From Lachnospiraceae bacterium (lineage in GTDB: Bacteria > Bacillota > Clostridia > Lachnospirales > Lachnospiraceae), in the NCBI GenBank assembly GCA_017479935.1, contig JAFVBO010000118.1, forward strand, positions 111,798 through 175,797: a stretch of DNA of 64,000 bases, written 5' to 3'. The number at the start of each line of letters is the position of its first letter. Position 1 is the stretch's first letter. The position numbers and the translations under genes are program-made. Below, one piece after another: positions 15,015 through 24,272 of this stretch. A model generated the notes under the pieces. That model was not told the origin of the DNA. It did not search any database and saw nothing but the letters and a program-made list of their open reading frames with translations.

Positions 15015-18000
15015 ATGTCTCTTCAGTTTCTGATCGGCAGCGCCGGGTCGGGGAAGACCACCCAGGCGATAGACAGGTGCATCCGGGAGACTCAGAAAGC
15101 AGGACATATGTCCTGCTTTCTTCTGGTACCGGAGCAGTATACGCTGAAAACCCAGGCCGAGGTGGTGCGGCAGCACCCGAACGGCGGAACCATGGACATT
15201 GACATCGTGAGCTTCCCGCGCCTGGCGCTTCGGATTTTTGAGGAGCTGGGGACGCCGGAGCCAATCCTTCTGGATGACATGGCCAAAACCCTGCTTCTTC
15301 GCAAGGTGGCGGCGGAGAAGGAAAAGGAGCTGGGGATGTTTCGGCGGAACATCAAACGGCCCGGCTTTCTGGAGGAGTTAAAGTCGGTTCTGTCTGAATT
15401 CTGGCAATATCAGATCGGGGAAGAGGAGCTGAAAGGGTGGTATGAGAAGGCGGGAAACAAGCCGCTCATCCAGGCAAAGATTCGGGATATCTTAACCATC
15501 GGGTCTGCGTTTCGCTCAGAGCTGGAGGACAATACCATTCCGGAGGAGGAACTTTTGTCGGTCTGCGCCCGCCATGTGGCCGAGTCCCGCCAGCTGAAGG
15601 ACTGCCTTCTGGTGCTTGATGGCTTCACGGGTTTTACGCCCGGGCAGTGTGTCTTTTTGAGGGAACTCTTGAAGGCGGCCGGAGAAGTGGTGGTGACGCT
15701 GACCTTGGGAAGCGGGCTTGCCATGCGGGATGTGACCCGGGAGGAGGATCTGTTCTGGCTGTCCAAATCGACGTATGCGAAGGTGGGACGGCTGGCGGAG
15801 GAAGCCGGCGTGAAGATCCTGCCGGATCTGTATCTGGCCGGGGAGAAGTCGCAGGCGGCGCCTCGGTTTGCCGCAGCGCCGCAGCTGGCTCGCCTGGAAA
15901 AAGGCTGGGGAAGACCTCTGGCCGAGCAAAAAGAAAAAGGCTTGGGAAGTTCTTTGACCGAACAAAAAGAAAAAGACTTGGGAAGCCCTTTAGCTGAGCA
16001 ACAAGAAAAAGACTTGGGAAAATCTCTGACCGAGCAACAAGAAAAACAGCCGGAAGAGCCTCAGTCGGTTTTCCTGCACCAGTGCAAAAACCCGCGGGAT
16101 GAGGTGTGGTTTGTGGCGGAAGAGATCGGCCGGCGCGTGCGAAGCGGCAAGTACCGCTACCGGGATATGGCCGTTGTCATGGGGGATACGGCGATCTACG
16201 GGAATACCCTGAAAGAAGTATTTAAACAGTGCCACATCCCGGTTTTCTACGACGCAAGCCGAAGCCTTCTGACGAACCCTTTGGCCATGCTGGCGCTTTC
16301 GATTTTGTCCGTTCCGGAGAAGAGCTTTGCGGCGGAGGAAGTGTTTGCGTGCTTCAAGAGCGGCTTTTTCCCGATCACAAGGGAGGCGTGCGACCGGCTG
16401 GAAAACGTGGCGCTTCGCGACGGCATCCGCGGGGAAAAGGCGTTTACGGATGTCTGGAACATGTCGGAGGAGTTGAACGCGGCCAAGGCGACGGCGCTTG
16501 CCCCGCTGCTTTCGTTTCTGGAGGGGGCGAAGGCCGGCGGCAAGACGGTACACGCGTATCTGACCGCGCTTTCCGAGTGCCTTGCCGGGATCGGGGCGGA
16601 GGAAAAAATGGCGGCTTACGCAGCCGACTTTGAAGAGAAGGGCGATTTTTCCGCGCGCAAGGAGTATGAGCAGACCTGGCGGCTAACGATGGATCTGTTT
16701 GACCGGATCGACGCCCTGATGGGAAGCGAGAAGCCAGGGAGCGGCGAACTGAGGGAAATATTGGAATCCGGATTTGATGAAATCCGGGCGGGCGTGATTC
16801 CGGCAGGCCTGGATGAGGTGACGGCGGGAGATCTGGTGCGCACGCGTCTGGTGGATGTGAAAGTGCTGTTTCTCCTGGGCATGAACGAGGGCATTTTGCC
16901 GGCCGTTCCGCCTTCTGGCGGCATCTTGTCGGATCTGGACCGCGAATGGTTAAAAGGCATCGGGGTGGAATTAAAACCGACCGAACGCGAAAACAGTTTT
17001 ATTCAGAAGTTTTACTTTTATCAAGCCATTACGAAACCTTCCGAGGAGCTGCACCTGTCCTTCAGTGCCGGCGACCTGGATGGCTCGGCCCTTTTACCCT
17101 CCGGGTATTTAAGCGAGCTGATGCAGGCGCTGCCCGAGCTTACCGTCAGGCGGGAAGCGGAGCGAAAACCTTACGAGATATCCGCGGATCAGACTTTTGG
17201 GCGCGTGGCGGAGGGCCTTCGCGCCTATGCCCTCACGGGCACGGAAGGAGACTGGGAAAAGGGCTTTACCTGGCTATCCGCCCAGGATGAATACCAGGAC
17301 GTGATCGATAAAATGCTGAAGCGGGCGTTCTGGGAATACCAGGCGGAGACGCTGGGGGAGGACGTCGCAAAGCTTCTGTACGGCGAGCAGCTCAAAGGCA
17401 GCGTCACACGGCTGGAGCATTACGCGTCCTGCGCGTACGAGTGGTTCCTGGCGGATGCCTTAAAGGCGGCGGAGAGAAAGCTGCATGTCTTTGAGGCGCG
17501 CGATATGGGAACACTTTTCCACGCGGCGCTGGAGAGCTTTTTCCGGCTGATGAAGAAACGGGGCCTCACCTATGCGGAGGTCACCGAGGACGTGCGCCGG
17601 GAGATGACGGAAATCTGCGTCTCGGAGGCGCTTTTAAACGTGCAGTCGACCGCGCTGACAAGCACGGCTCGAAACCGCTACCGAAAAGAGCGCCTGCGGC
17701 GCATGACGGACCGAACCATCTGGGCCCTCTGCGAGCAGGGAAAGCGCGGCGATTTCCTTCCGGAGGAGGTGGAGCTGGCGTTCTCCTCGGAGAGCACCCG
17801 GGCGATGAACCTGCCCCTTTCCGATGGAAACGTGCTGCGCTTAAAGGGCAAGATCGACCGGATCGATAAGCTGAAGACCGAAGACGGGGAGTACATCCGC
17901 GTGATCGACTACAAGAGCGGCAACAAGTCGTTTGACTTAAACGAGGTGTATGAAGGCTTAAACCTTCAGCTTATCCTGTATCTGGACGCGGCGCTGGAAC

Positions 18001-18551
18001 TGGAGGAAACCCGGCATCCCGGCAAGTGTTTTAAGCCGGCGGGGGTGTTCTATTATCACATCGATGATCCGCTCGTGGATGCCCCGGAAGGCGCCGAGGA
18101 GGCGGAGCGGCAGGCTTTGATCTTAAAGGCTTTGTCCTTAAAAGGCCTTGTGAACCGCGATCCTGCGGTACTGTACGGCACGGATCGGGATCTGACGGAA
18201 GGAAAGCGGTCGGACATCTTCCCCGTGACCATCAAAGGCGGCATTCCGGACAAGCGCTCGCAGACGGCTTCGGAAAGTGAACTGCGGGATCTGATCCGGC
18301 ACATCCGAAAGAAGATCACGGAGAGCGGGGATAGGATCACGCGGGGCGAGGTTCCGGTGAATCCTTATAAAAAGGGAAAGGAGACCAGCTGTACCTATTG
18401 TCTGTTTAAGACGGTGTGCGGCTTTGATCCGGCGCTGCCGGGCTTCGAGTACCGGAGGCTTTCGGATCTGAATTCGGAGGAAATCTTCACCACAATCAAG
18501 GAAGAAAATCATGGGAACGGTTTGGACAACGCAGCAGAAAAGAGCGATTGA
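15015..18551 (+). CDS. addB: ATP-dependent helicase/deoxyribonuclease subunit B
   Basis: 1178 residues, the normal size. AddB works with AddA to resect double-strand breaks and recognise Chi. N-terminal 'GSAGSGKTTQAIDRC' is a Walker A; the C-terminal nuclease domain has 'VIDYKSGNKSFDLNEVYEGL' (Asp/Lys catalytic motif), and four Fe-S-cluster cysteines are visible as 'YASCAYEWF' plus 'CTYCLFKTVCGF'. Unusual: residues 298-345 (nt 15906-16049) are four 12-residue tandem repeats, consensus LGSxLTEQxEKD, 36 bp each, placed in a loop region. The 3' end overlaps addA by 41 nt. Cytoplasmic DNA repair enzyme. Confidence 0.95.
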   Translation: MSLQFLIGSAGSGKTTQAIDRCIRETQKAGHMSCFLLVPEQYTLKTQAEVVRQHPNGGTMDIDIVSFPRLALRIFEELGTPEPILLDDMAKTLLLRKVAAEKEKELGMFRRNIKRPGFLEELKSVLSEFWQYQIGEEELKGWYEKAGNKPLIQAKIRDILTIGSAFRSELEDNTIPEEELLSVCARHVAESRQLKDCLLVLDGFTGFTPGQCVFLRELLKAAGEVVVTLTLGSGLAMRDVTREEDLFWLSKSTYAKVGRLAEEAGVKILPDLYLAGEKSQAAPRFAAAPQLARLEKGWGRPLAEQKEKGLGSSLTEQKEKDLGSPLAEQQEKDLGKSLTEQQEKQPEEPQSVFLHQCKNPRDEVWFVAEEIGRRVRSGKYRYRDMAVVMGDTAIYGNTLKEVFKQCHIPVFYDASRSLLTNPLAMLALSILSVPEKSFAAEEVFACFKSGFFPITREACDRLENVALRDGIRGEKAFTDVWNMSEELNAAKATALAPLLSFLEGAKAGGKTVHAYLTALSECLAGIGAEEKMAAYAADFEEKGDFSARKEYEQTWRLTMDLFDRIDALMGSEKPGSGELREILESGFDEIRAGVIPAGLDEVTAGDLVRTRLVDVKVLFLLGMNEGILPAVPPSGGILSDLDREWLKGIGVELKPTERENSFIQKFYFYQAITKPSEELHLSFSAGDLDGSALLPSGYLSELMQALPELTVRREAERKPYEISADQTFGRVAEGLRAYALTGTEGDWEKGFTWLSAQDEYQDVIDKMLKRAFWEYQAETLGEDVAKLLYGEQLKGSVTRLEHYASCAYEWFLADALKAAERKLHVFEARDMGTLFHAALESFFRLMKKRGLTYAEVTEDVRREMTEICVSEALLNVQSTALTSTARNRYRKERLRRMTDRTIWALCEQGKRGDFLPEEVELAFSSESTRAMNLPLSDGNVLRLKGKIDRIDKLKTEDGEYIRVIDYKSGNKSFDLNEVYEGLNLQLILYLDAALELEETRHPGKCFKPAGVFYYHIDDPLVDAPEGAEEAERQALILKALSLKGLVNRDPAVLYGTDRDLTEGKRSDIFPVTIKGGIPDKRSQTASESELRDLIRHIRKKITESGDRITRGEVPVNPYKKGKETSCTYCLFKTVCGFDPALPGFEYRRLSDLNSEEIFTTIKEENHGNGLDNAAEKSD
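15906..16049 (+). repeat. In-frame 36-bp x 4 minisatellite inside addB
   Basis: Units start at 15906, 15942, 15978 and 16014. Encoded copies read WGRPLAEQKEKG, LGSSLTEQKEKD, LGSPLAEQQEKD and LGKSLTEQQEKQ. Unit length is a multiple of three, so copy-number change would keep the frame. Confidence 0.9.
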
Positions 18552-21500
18552 TATACGGAATGCGGACGTTTTGGTGTCGGCGGCTGCCGGAAGCGGCAAG
18601 ACCGCTGTGCTGACCGAGCGGATTCTGGGGCTTCTCACTGATCCGGAACATCCGATGGATGTAGACAGGTTGTTGGTGGTGACCTTTACGAAGGCCGCCG
18701 CCGGGGAGATGAAAAACCGGATCGAGAAGCGGTTAAACGGATACCTTCTGGAAAAGGGCGAGGACCGGCATGTGCGCCGGCAGATCGCCCTGCTTCCCCA
18801 TGCCCGGATTACCACGATCGACAGCTTTTGCCTGAACGTCGTCAAGAACCATTTCACCGCGCTTTCCCTGGACCCGGATTTTCGGGTGGCGGAGGAAGGC
18901 GAGGTAAAGCTTTTGAAGGCGGACACCTGCGAGGCCGTGCTGGAGGATGCCTATGCGGAGGCGGATCCGGAGTTTATCCATTTCCTGGAAGGGTATGTGA
19001 GCGGCAAGGACGACGCGGCGCTTTCCGAGTATATCCTGAAGCTCGCGGAATTTGCCGAAAGCTATCCGGAGCCGATGGAAAAACTGGCGGAGTGGGTGCA
19101 GGCGTTTGAGGACGACCAGGATCTGGAGAAAGCCCCCTGGATGGCGGATTTTGTGGCGGACATCCACGGGGAGGCAAGAGAACTTTTGACCCTGTGCCAG
19201 AAAGGGCTTTTCTATTGTCATCTGGACGAAGGCCCGATCTTTTACGAGCCGGCGTTCTTATCCGATGAACGGATGATAAAGGCGCTGCTGGACGAGCCGA
19301 CGGCGGAGGGGATTTTTGCGCTGTTGTCCGACCTGTCTTTTGAGCGCCTGGCCTCCAAGCGCGGCGAGATTCCGTACAAGGAGGAGGCAAAGGCGATCCG
19401 CGACCTGGTGAAGGCCCGCCTGCAGGGGATGGCAAAGAACTATGGAAGCGCGACGATGGAGGGCATCCGGAAGGAGCAGGAGAACGGACAGCGCAGTGTG
19501 CGCGTGCTGGCGCAGCTGACCCGCAGCTTTCTGGAGCGCTACGCACAGGCGAAGCGGGAGAGAAATCTGGCCGACTTTGCCGACTTAGAGCACATGGCGC
19601 TGCAGATCCTGACCGAGAAGACGCCGGATGGCTATCGTCCGTCTTTAGTGGCGGAGGAGATGGCGGAGCACTATACGCAGATCCTGATCGATGAGTATCA
19701 GGATTCCAACCGCCTGCAGGAGGTCATCCTGACGGCCGTCTCCGGGCAGAATAAGGGGGAACACCACCTGTTTCATGTGGGAGATGTGAAGCAGAGCATC
19801 TATCAGTTCCGCCTGGCCCGCCCGGAACTTTTCCTGGACAAGTACCACCACTATGGGGATGAAGGCCAGGAGGTAGCGATCGAGCTGGGCCAGAATTTCC
19901 GCAGTCATCCCCAGGTGCTCTCCGACATCAACCGGCTGTTTTTCGGGCTGATGCGGGAGAGCTATGGCGGGATCGAATACGATGACCGGGCGGCGCTGTA
20001 CCCGGGGCGCGTCCCGGCCGGGGAGGAAGACATCACAGACGGTGCCGCTTTCGTGAAGAAAGAGACGCTTCCCTTAAAGACGGAACTGCTATTGTGCGAG
20101 ACGCAGAATGACGAGGATGCCGAAGAGGAAGGCGAGGAGGCGGAACTTGCCGGGGACGCGGAGAAGGAAGCCGCGATGATCGTGCGGCGGATCAAGGAGC
20201 TGACGGACCCCGAAACCGGCCTGTGGCTGCCGGAAGGGGAGGACGGGCGCAGAGCCGACACGGGGGATGTGGCCGTGCTGCTCCGGTCTTTCTCAGGGCT
20301 GGAAGAACAAATCAAGAAGGCGCTGGAGGAGGAAGGAATCCCGGTGCAGCTGCAGTCCCGGGAGGGCTATTTTCAGACCTACGAGGTGCAGGCTGTCCTG
20401 CAGTATTTATCGCTCCTTTCCAATCCAAGGCAGGACATTCCGCTGGCGGCCGTGTTAAAATCGCCGTTTGCGTCTTTGTCGACCGTGGAGCTGGCGCTGA
20501 TGGCGGGAGAATACCGCGCTTCAGAAAGCTACGAGGAATCCGAGGCGGAGCTGTACGACGCGGCCGTCTGGTACCGCACAAGCGGCGAGAAGGAAGAGCT
20601 GAGAGGCAAACTGGACCGCTTCCTTTCCCAGCTGGAAACCTTCCGGGACCTGGCCGGATACTCGCCGGTGGCGCCGCTGTTGCAGGAGCTGTTTCAGGCC
20701 ACCGGGTTCCTGCGCATTATGCAGACCATGCCGGGCGGGGAAAAGCGGGAGGCTAACCTGGAATTTTTAAGGAAGAAGGCAGCGGATTTTGATGCCACGT
20801 CCTACCGGGGGCTGTACGATTTCGTCCGGTACATCGAAAATATTCAAAAAGTAAAAGTGGACTTTGGCGAGGCACCCGCGTTTGCCGAGCAGGAGAAGGC
20901 CGTGCGGATCATGACCATCCACAAGAGCAAGGGACTGGAGTTTCCGATCTGTTTTGTGAGCGGCCTGGGGAGGAAGTTCAACGACCGTTCGCAGGCGGAT
21001 AAGATTTTGACGCACCCAGACTGGGGGCTCGCGCTTGACTTCGTGGACCCGGAGCAGCGCGTGAAAAGGAACACGTTCCGCAAGCGCCGTTTCGCCGAGC
21101 GGTTAAAGAAGGACAGCCACGGGGAAGAGCTGCGCGTGCTGTACGTGGCGGCCACCCGCGCCAGAGATAAGCTGATCTTTACCGCCACGGTCAAGGATAT
21201 GGGGGAGTGGTTAGATAAAATCACGCTCCCGGATACCGGGGACGGAAAGCTTCCGGAAACCCTGATCGCCGGGGCCGGCTGCATGCGCGACTGGCTGGGC
21301 ATGGCCTACAAGCGGGACGCGAACAGCCTGATCTTAAAACCCATGACCGCCAAGGAAACCAGGTCCGGACAGAACCTGAAAAAGGCAAAGCGGCTGCTTC
21401 GAAGGCGCGAGCTGCCGGAGATTCTGCCGGAACTTACGGATGCAGAGAAAGCGGACTTTGAAAGACGGCTTCTCTTTACCTATCCGTATGAAAGCGCGGT

Positions 21501-22260
21501 GCACCTGTTTGGAAAGGTGACTGTTTCGGAGTTAAAGAGGCGGAGCATGGAAGAGGAGGACGCGGTCACGCTTCTGCAGCCGGAGCAGGAAAATACGGAT
21601 GACGCGTTGGCAATCCAGAAAGAGCATCCATCTGAAGAGAGGGTGGTAGAAGCGGCGAAAGAAACAGAAAGCGTACCCAAAACGCAACCTGGTTCGCAGG
21701 GACAAGGCAGCAAGCAAAGCCTTGCCGGCGCGGATCGGGGAACCGCGTACCATCGCCTGCTGGAGCTGTACCCGTATGAAGAAGGCGAGACGGAGAAAGA
21801 CGTGCGCCGGGTGCTCGAAAAAGTCACCGGGGAGGGCAAGATGAGCCCGGAGCAAAAGGATTGCATCTTCGCGCCGGATATCGCGGCTTTCTTAAGAAGC
21901 CCGCTTGGCAGACGCATGAAGGCGGCGGATGGACAGGGAGCGCTGCACCGGGAGAGCCGGTTTGTCACCGGGCTTTCCTCCAAGGAGCTCTACCCGGAGA
22001 CCACGGCGGAAGAGCTGATCCTTTTGCAGGGCATTATCGACGCCTGGTTTGAGGAGGACGAAGGCCTCGTGCTGGTGGATTACAAGACGGACCGGGTGTC
22101 TGGCGAGCAGGCGGAGGAAACCTTACAAGAGCGCTATCATGTGCAGATGGACCTGTACAGAAAGGCCCTGGAGCAGATGACCGGAAAGAAGGTTTCAGAA
22201 GTATGGATTTATTCCTTTGCGCTTCGCAGAGAAATCTGTTATGATAGAGGGAAGTGCTGA
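18511..22260 (+). CDS. addA: ATP-dependent helicase/nuclease subunit A
   Basis: 1249 residues, UvrD/RecB-like helicase plus RecB-type nuclease. Seen: 'WTTQQKRAIDIRNADVLVSA' start, Walker A 'AAAGSGKTAVLTERI', helicase motif II region 'ILIDEYQDSNRLQE', 'GDVKQSIYQFRLARPELF' (motif III), 'VRIMTIHKSKGLEFPICFV' (motif V area), 'LRVLYVAATRARDKLIF' (motif VI), and the nuclease motif 'LVDYKTDRVSGEQAEE' near residue 1190. An acidic low-complexity insert (DEDAEEEGEEAE) occurs near residue 535. The start lies inside the end of addB, showing translational coupling; AddAB acts as one complex. Confidence 0.95.
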   Translation: MGTVWTTQQKRAIDIRNADVLVSAAAGSGKTAVLTERILGLLTDPEHPMDVDRLLVVTFTKAAAGEMKNRIEKRLNGYLLEKGEDRHVRRQIALLPHARITTIDSFCLNVVKNHFTALSLDPDFRVAEEGEVKLLKADTCEAVLEDAYAEADPEFIHFLEGYVSGKDDAALSEYILKLAEFAESYPEPMEKLAEWVQAFEDDQDLEKAPWMADFVADIHGEARELLTLCQKGLFYCHLDEGPIFYEPAFLSDERMIKALLDEPTAEGIFALLSDLSFERLASKRGEIPYKEEAKAIRDLVKARLQGMAKNYGSATMEGIRKEQENGQRSVRVLAQLTRSFLERYAQAKRERNLADFADLEHMALQILTEKTPDGYRPSLVAEEMAEHYTQILIDEYQDSNRLQEVILTAVSGQNKGEHHLFHVGDVKQSIYQFRLARPELFLDKYHHYGDEGQEVAIELGQNFRSHPQVLSDINRLFFGLMRESYGGIEYDDRAALYPGRVPAGEEDITDGAAFVKKETLPLKTELLLCETQNDEDAEEEGEEAELAGDAEKEAAMIVRRIKELTDPETGLWLPEGEDGRRADTGDVAVLLRSFSGLEEQIKKALEEEGIPVQLQSREGYFQTYEVQAVLQYLSLLSNPRQDIPLAAVLKSPFASLSTVELALMAGEYRASESYEESEAELYDAAVWYRTSGEKEELRGKLDRFLSQLETFRDLAGYSPVAPLLQELFQATGFLRIMQTMPGGEKREANLEFLRKKAADFDATSYRGLYDFVRYIENIQKVKVDFGEAPAFAEQEKAVRIMTIHKSKGLEFPICFVSGLGRKFNDRSQADKILTHPDWGLALDFVDPEQRVKRNTFRKRRFAERLKKDSHGEELRVLYVAATRARDKLIFTATVKDMGEWLDKITLPDTGDGKLPETLIAGAGCMRDWLGMAYKRDANSLILKPMTAKETRSGQNLKKAKRLLRRRELPEILPELTDAEKADFERRLLFTYPYESAVHLFGKVTVSELKRRSMEEEDAVTLLQPEQENTDDALAIQKEHPSEERVVEAAKETESVPKTQPGSQGQGSKQSLAGADRGTAYHRLLELYPYEEGETEKDVRRVLEKVTGEGKMSPEQKDCIFAPDIAAFLRSPLGRRMKAADGQGALHRESRFVTGLSSKELYPETTAEELILLQGIIDAWFEEDEGLVLVDYKTDRVSGEQAEETLQERYHVQMDLYRKALEQMTGKKVSEVWIYSFALRREICYDRGKC

Positions 22261-22337
22261 GAAAAGAGTGTCGTTTTAAGCAGAGGAACCTAAAATTGTG
22301 ACAGAACTCTTTTGATCAGACAGATGGAGGTAAGAAA

Positions 22338-24251
22338 ATGAATTATGATTATTCATGGGAAATGACGGAGGATCGGAAACGGTATATCGAGCTTCTCTCG
22401 GAAAAATACCCGACGGTTCAGGCAGTCTGCTCCGAAATCATCAATTTAAACGCCATCTTAAATCTCCCCAAGGGCACCGAGCACTTTATGAGTGACCTTC
22501 ACGGGGAATATGAGGCGTTTATCCATATTTTGAACAACTGCTCCGGCGTCATCAAGGAGAAGGTGGACATGTACCTGACGGACCGCCTGTCCGATCAGGA
22601 GCGGGACGATTTGTGTACGCTGATCTACTATCCGAAGCAGAAGCTGGATCTGATGAAAAAGCAGCATCGCGCCTCAGAGGCGTGGTACCGCATCACGCTG
22701 CGCTGCCTCATTGACCTGGCCAAGTACCTGTCTTCCAAGTACACAAGGTCCAAGGTCAGAAAGGCCATGCCGGAGGATTTCGCCTACGTCATCGACGAGC
22801 TTTTGCACGCCCAGCCGGACGAGGACGACAACCAGCTGCGCTATCACGAAATCATCTTAAACTCGATTTTGGAGCTTCAGACCGCGGATGAATTCATCAT
22901 CGCCCTGGCGGAGCTGGTCAAGCGCCTGGCTGTGGATCATCTGCACATCGTGGGCGACATCTTCGACCGTGGACCGGACGCCGCCAAGATCATGGACAGG
23001 CTGTTAACCTATCACTCGCTGGACATTCAGTGGGGAAACCACGACATCGTGTGGATGGGAGCGGCAGCAGGGAGCGATGCCTGCATCGCCAACGTGCTTC
23101 GCATCAACATCCGCTATCACAACGAGCAGATGCTGGAGAGCGAGTACGGCATTCCGCTTCGCCCCCTGACGCTGTTCGCGGAAAAGCATTACAGCGACCC
23201 GGATCCGATGAAGGCTGCCATGCGGGCGATCGGGGTGATCATGTTCAAGCTGGAGGGGCAGTGCATTCTGCGCCACCCCGAGTACGACATGGATGATCAC
23301 CTGTTCTTAGATAAGCTGAATCTGGAGAAGAAGACCGTGTTGTTTAACGGGCAGGAATATGCCTTAAACTCTACGGAATTCCCCACGCTGGACCCGGAGG
23401 ACCCGTACGCGCTGTCCGATGAGGAACAGGCGATCATGGATCAGCTGCACGACGCGTTCGTGAACAGCCACGCCCTGAAAAAGCACGTCAACTTCCTGTA
23501 CGCCAAGGGCGGCATGTACTGCAAGTACAACGGGAACCTGCTGTATCACGGCTGCATCCCGCTGGATAAGAACGGCAACTTTGACGGCGTCAAGATCAAC
23601 GGCCGGATTTACAAGGGCCGCGCGCTGATGGACTATGCCGAGAAGATGGCGCGCCGGGCGTACTACGAGAAGAACAACCAGAATGCCAAGGATTTCATGT
23701 GGTATCTGTGGAAGGGCAAGAAATCACCGCTGTTCGGAAGAAACGGCCAGACCTTCGCCCGCACCTACATTGATGATAAATCCACCTGGACGGAAGCGGA
23801 TGATCCGTACTATCAGTTCGACCATCAGACCCGTACCGTGGACATGATCCTGCGCGAATTCGGGCTGTACTCGCCGCTGTCCCACATCATCAACGGGCAC
23901 ACGCCGGTCAAGGTGAAGAAGGGCGAAAAGCCCATCAAGGCCGATGGAAAGCTGTTAGTCATCGACGGCGGCTTCTGCCGGGCGTACCAGGGAACGACGG
24001 GAATTGCGGGGTATACCCTGATTTACAATTCTCATGGCATGAATCTGAAGACCCATGAGCCGTTTGAGAGCGTGGAGAAGGTTCTGGATGAGAACATGGA
24101 CATCCACTCGCACAACGAGCAGTTCGAGACGGAACCGTACCGGGTGATGATCAAAGATACGGACAACGGGTACAAGATCGCGGAGAAGATTGAAGACTTA
24201 AAAGCGCTTTTGTCCTGCTACCGCCAGGGTATCATTTCAGAGAAGCGGTAA
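22338..24251 (+). CDS. fbp: Class 3 fructose-1,6-bisphosphatase
   Basis: 637 residues, the size of the Bacillus-type class III enzyme, which is unrelated in fold to classes I and II. It hydrolyses fructose-1,6-bisphosphate in gluconeogenesis. Metallophosphatase motifs are clear: 'EHFMSDLHGEYEAFIHIL' (D-x-H), 'VGDIFDRGPDAAKIMD' (GDxxDRG), 'WGNHDIVWMGAAAG' (GNHD), and 'INGHTPVKVKKGEKP' late in the protein. ATG 22338 follows ATGGAGG. It may be transcribed with the downstream transporter, 21 nt away. Confidence 0.94.
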   Translation: MNYDYSWEMTEDRKRYIELLSEKYPTVQAVCSEIINLNAILNLPKGTEHFMSDLHGEYEAFIHILNNCSGVIKEKVDMYLTDRLSDQERDDLCTLIYYPKQKLDLMKKQHRASEAWYRITLRCLIDLAKYLSSKYTRSKVRKAMPEDFAYVIDELLHAQPDEDDNQLRYHEIILNSILELQTADEFIIALAELVKRLAVDHLHIVGDIFDRGPDAAKIMDRLLTYHSLDIQWGNHDIVWMGAAAGSDACIANVLRINIRYHNEQMLESEYGIPLRPLTLFAEKHYSDPDPMKAAMRAIGVIMFKLEGQCILRHPEYDMDDHLFLDKLNLEKKTVLFNGQEYALNSTEFPTLDPEDPYALSDEEQAIMDQLHDAFVNSHALKKHVNFLYAKGGMYCKYNGNLLYHGCIPLDKNGNFDGVKINGRIYKGRALMDYAEKMARRAYYEKNNQNAKDFMWYLWKGKKSPLFGRNGQTFARTYIDDKSTWTEADDPYYQFDHQTRTVDMILREFGLYSPLSHIINGHTPVKVKKGEKPIKADGKLLVIDGGFCRAYQGTTGIAGYTLIYNSHGMNLKTHEPFESVEKVLDENMDIHSHNEQFETEPYRVMIKDTDNGYKIAEKIEDLKALLSCYRQGIISEKR

Positions 24252-24272
24252 GGAAAGAAGGCGTTTTAGGAT

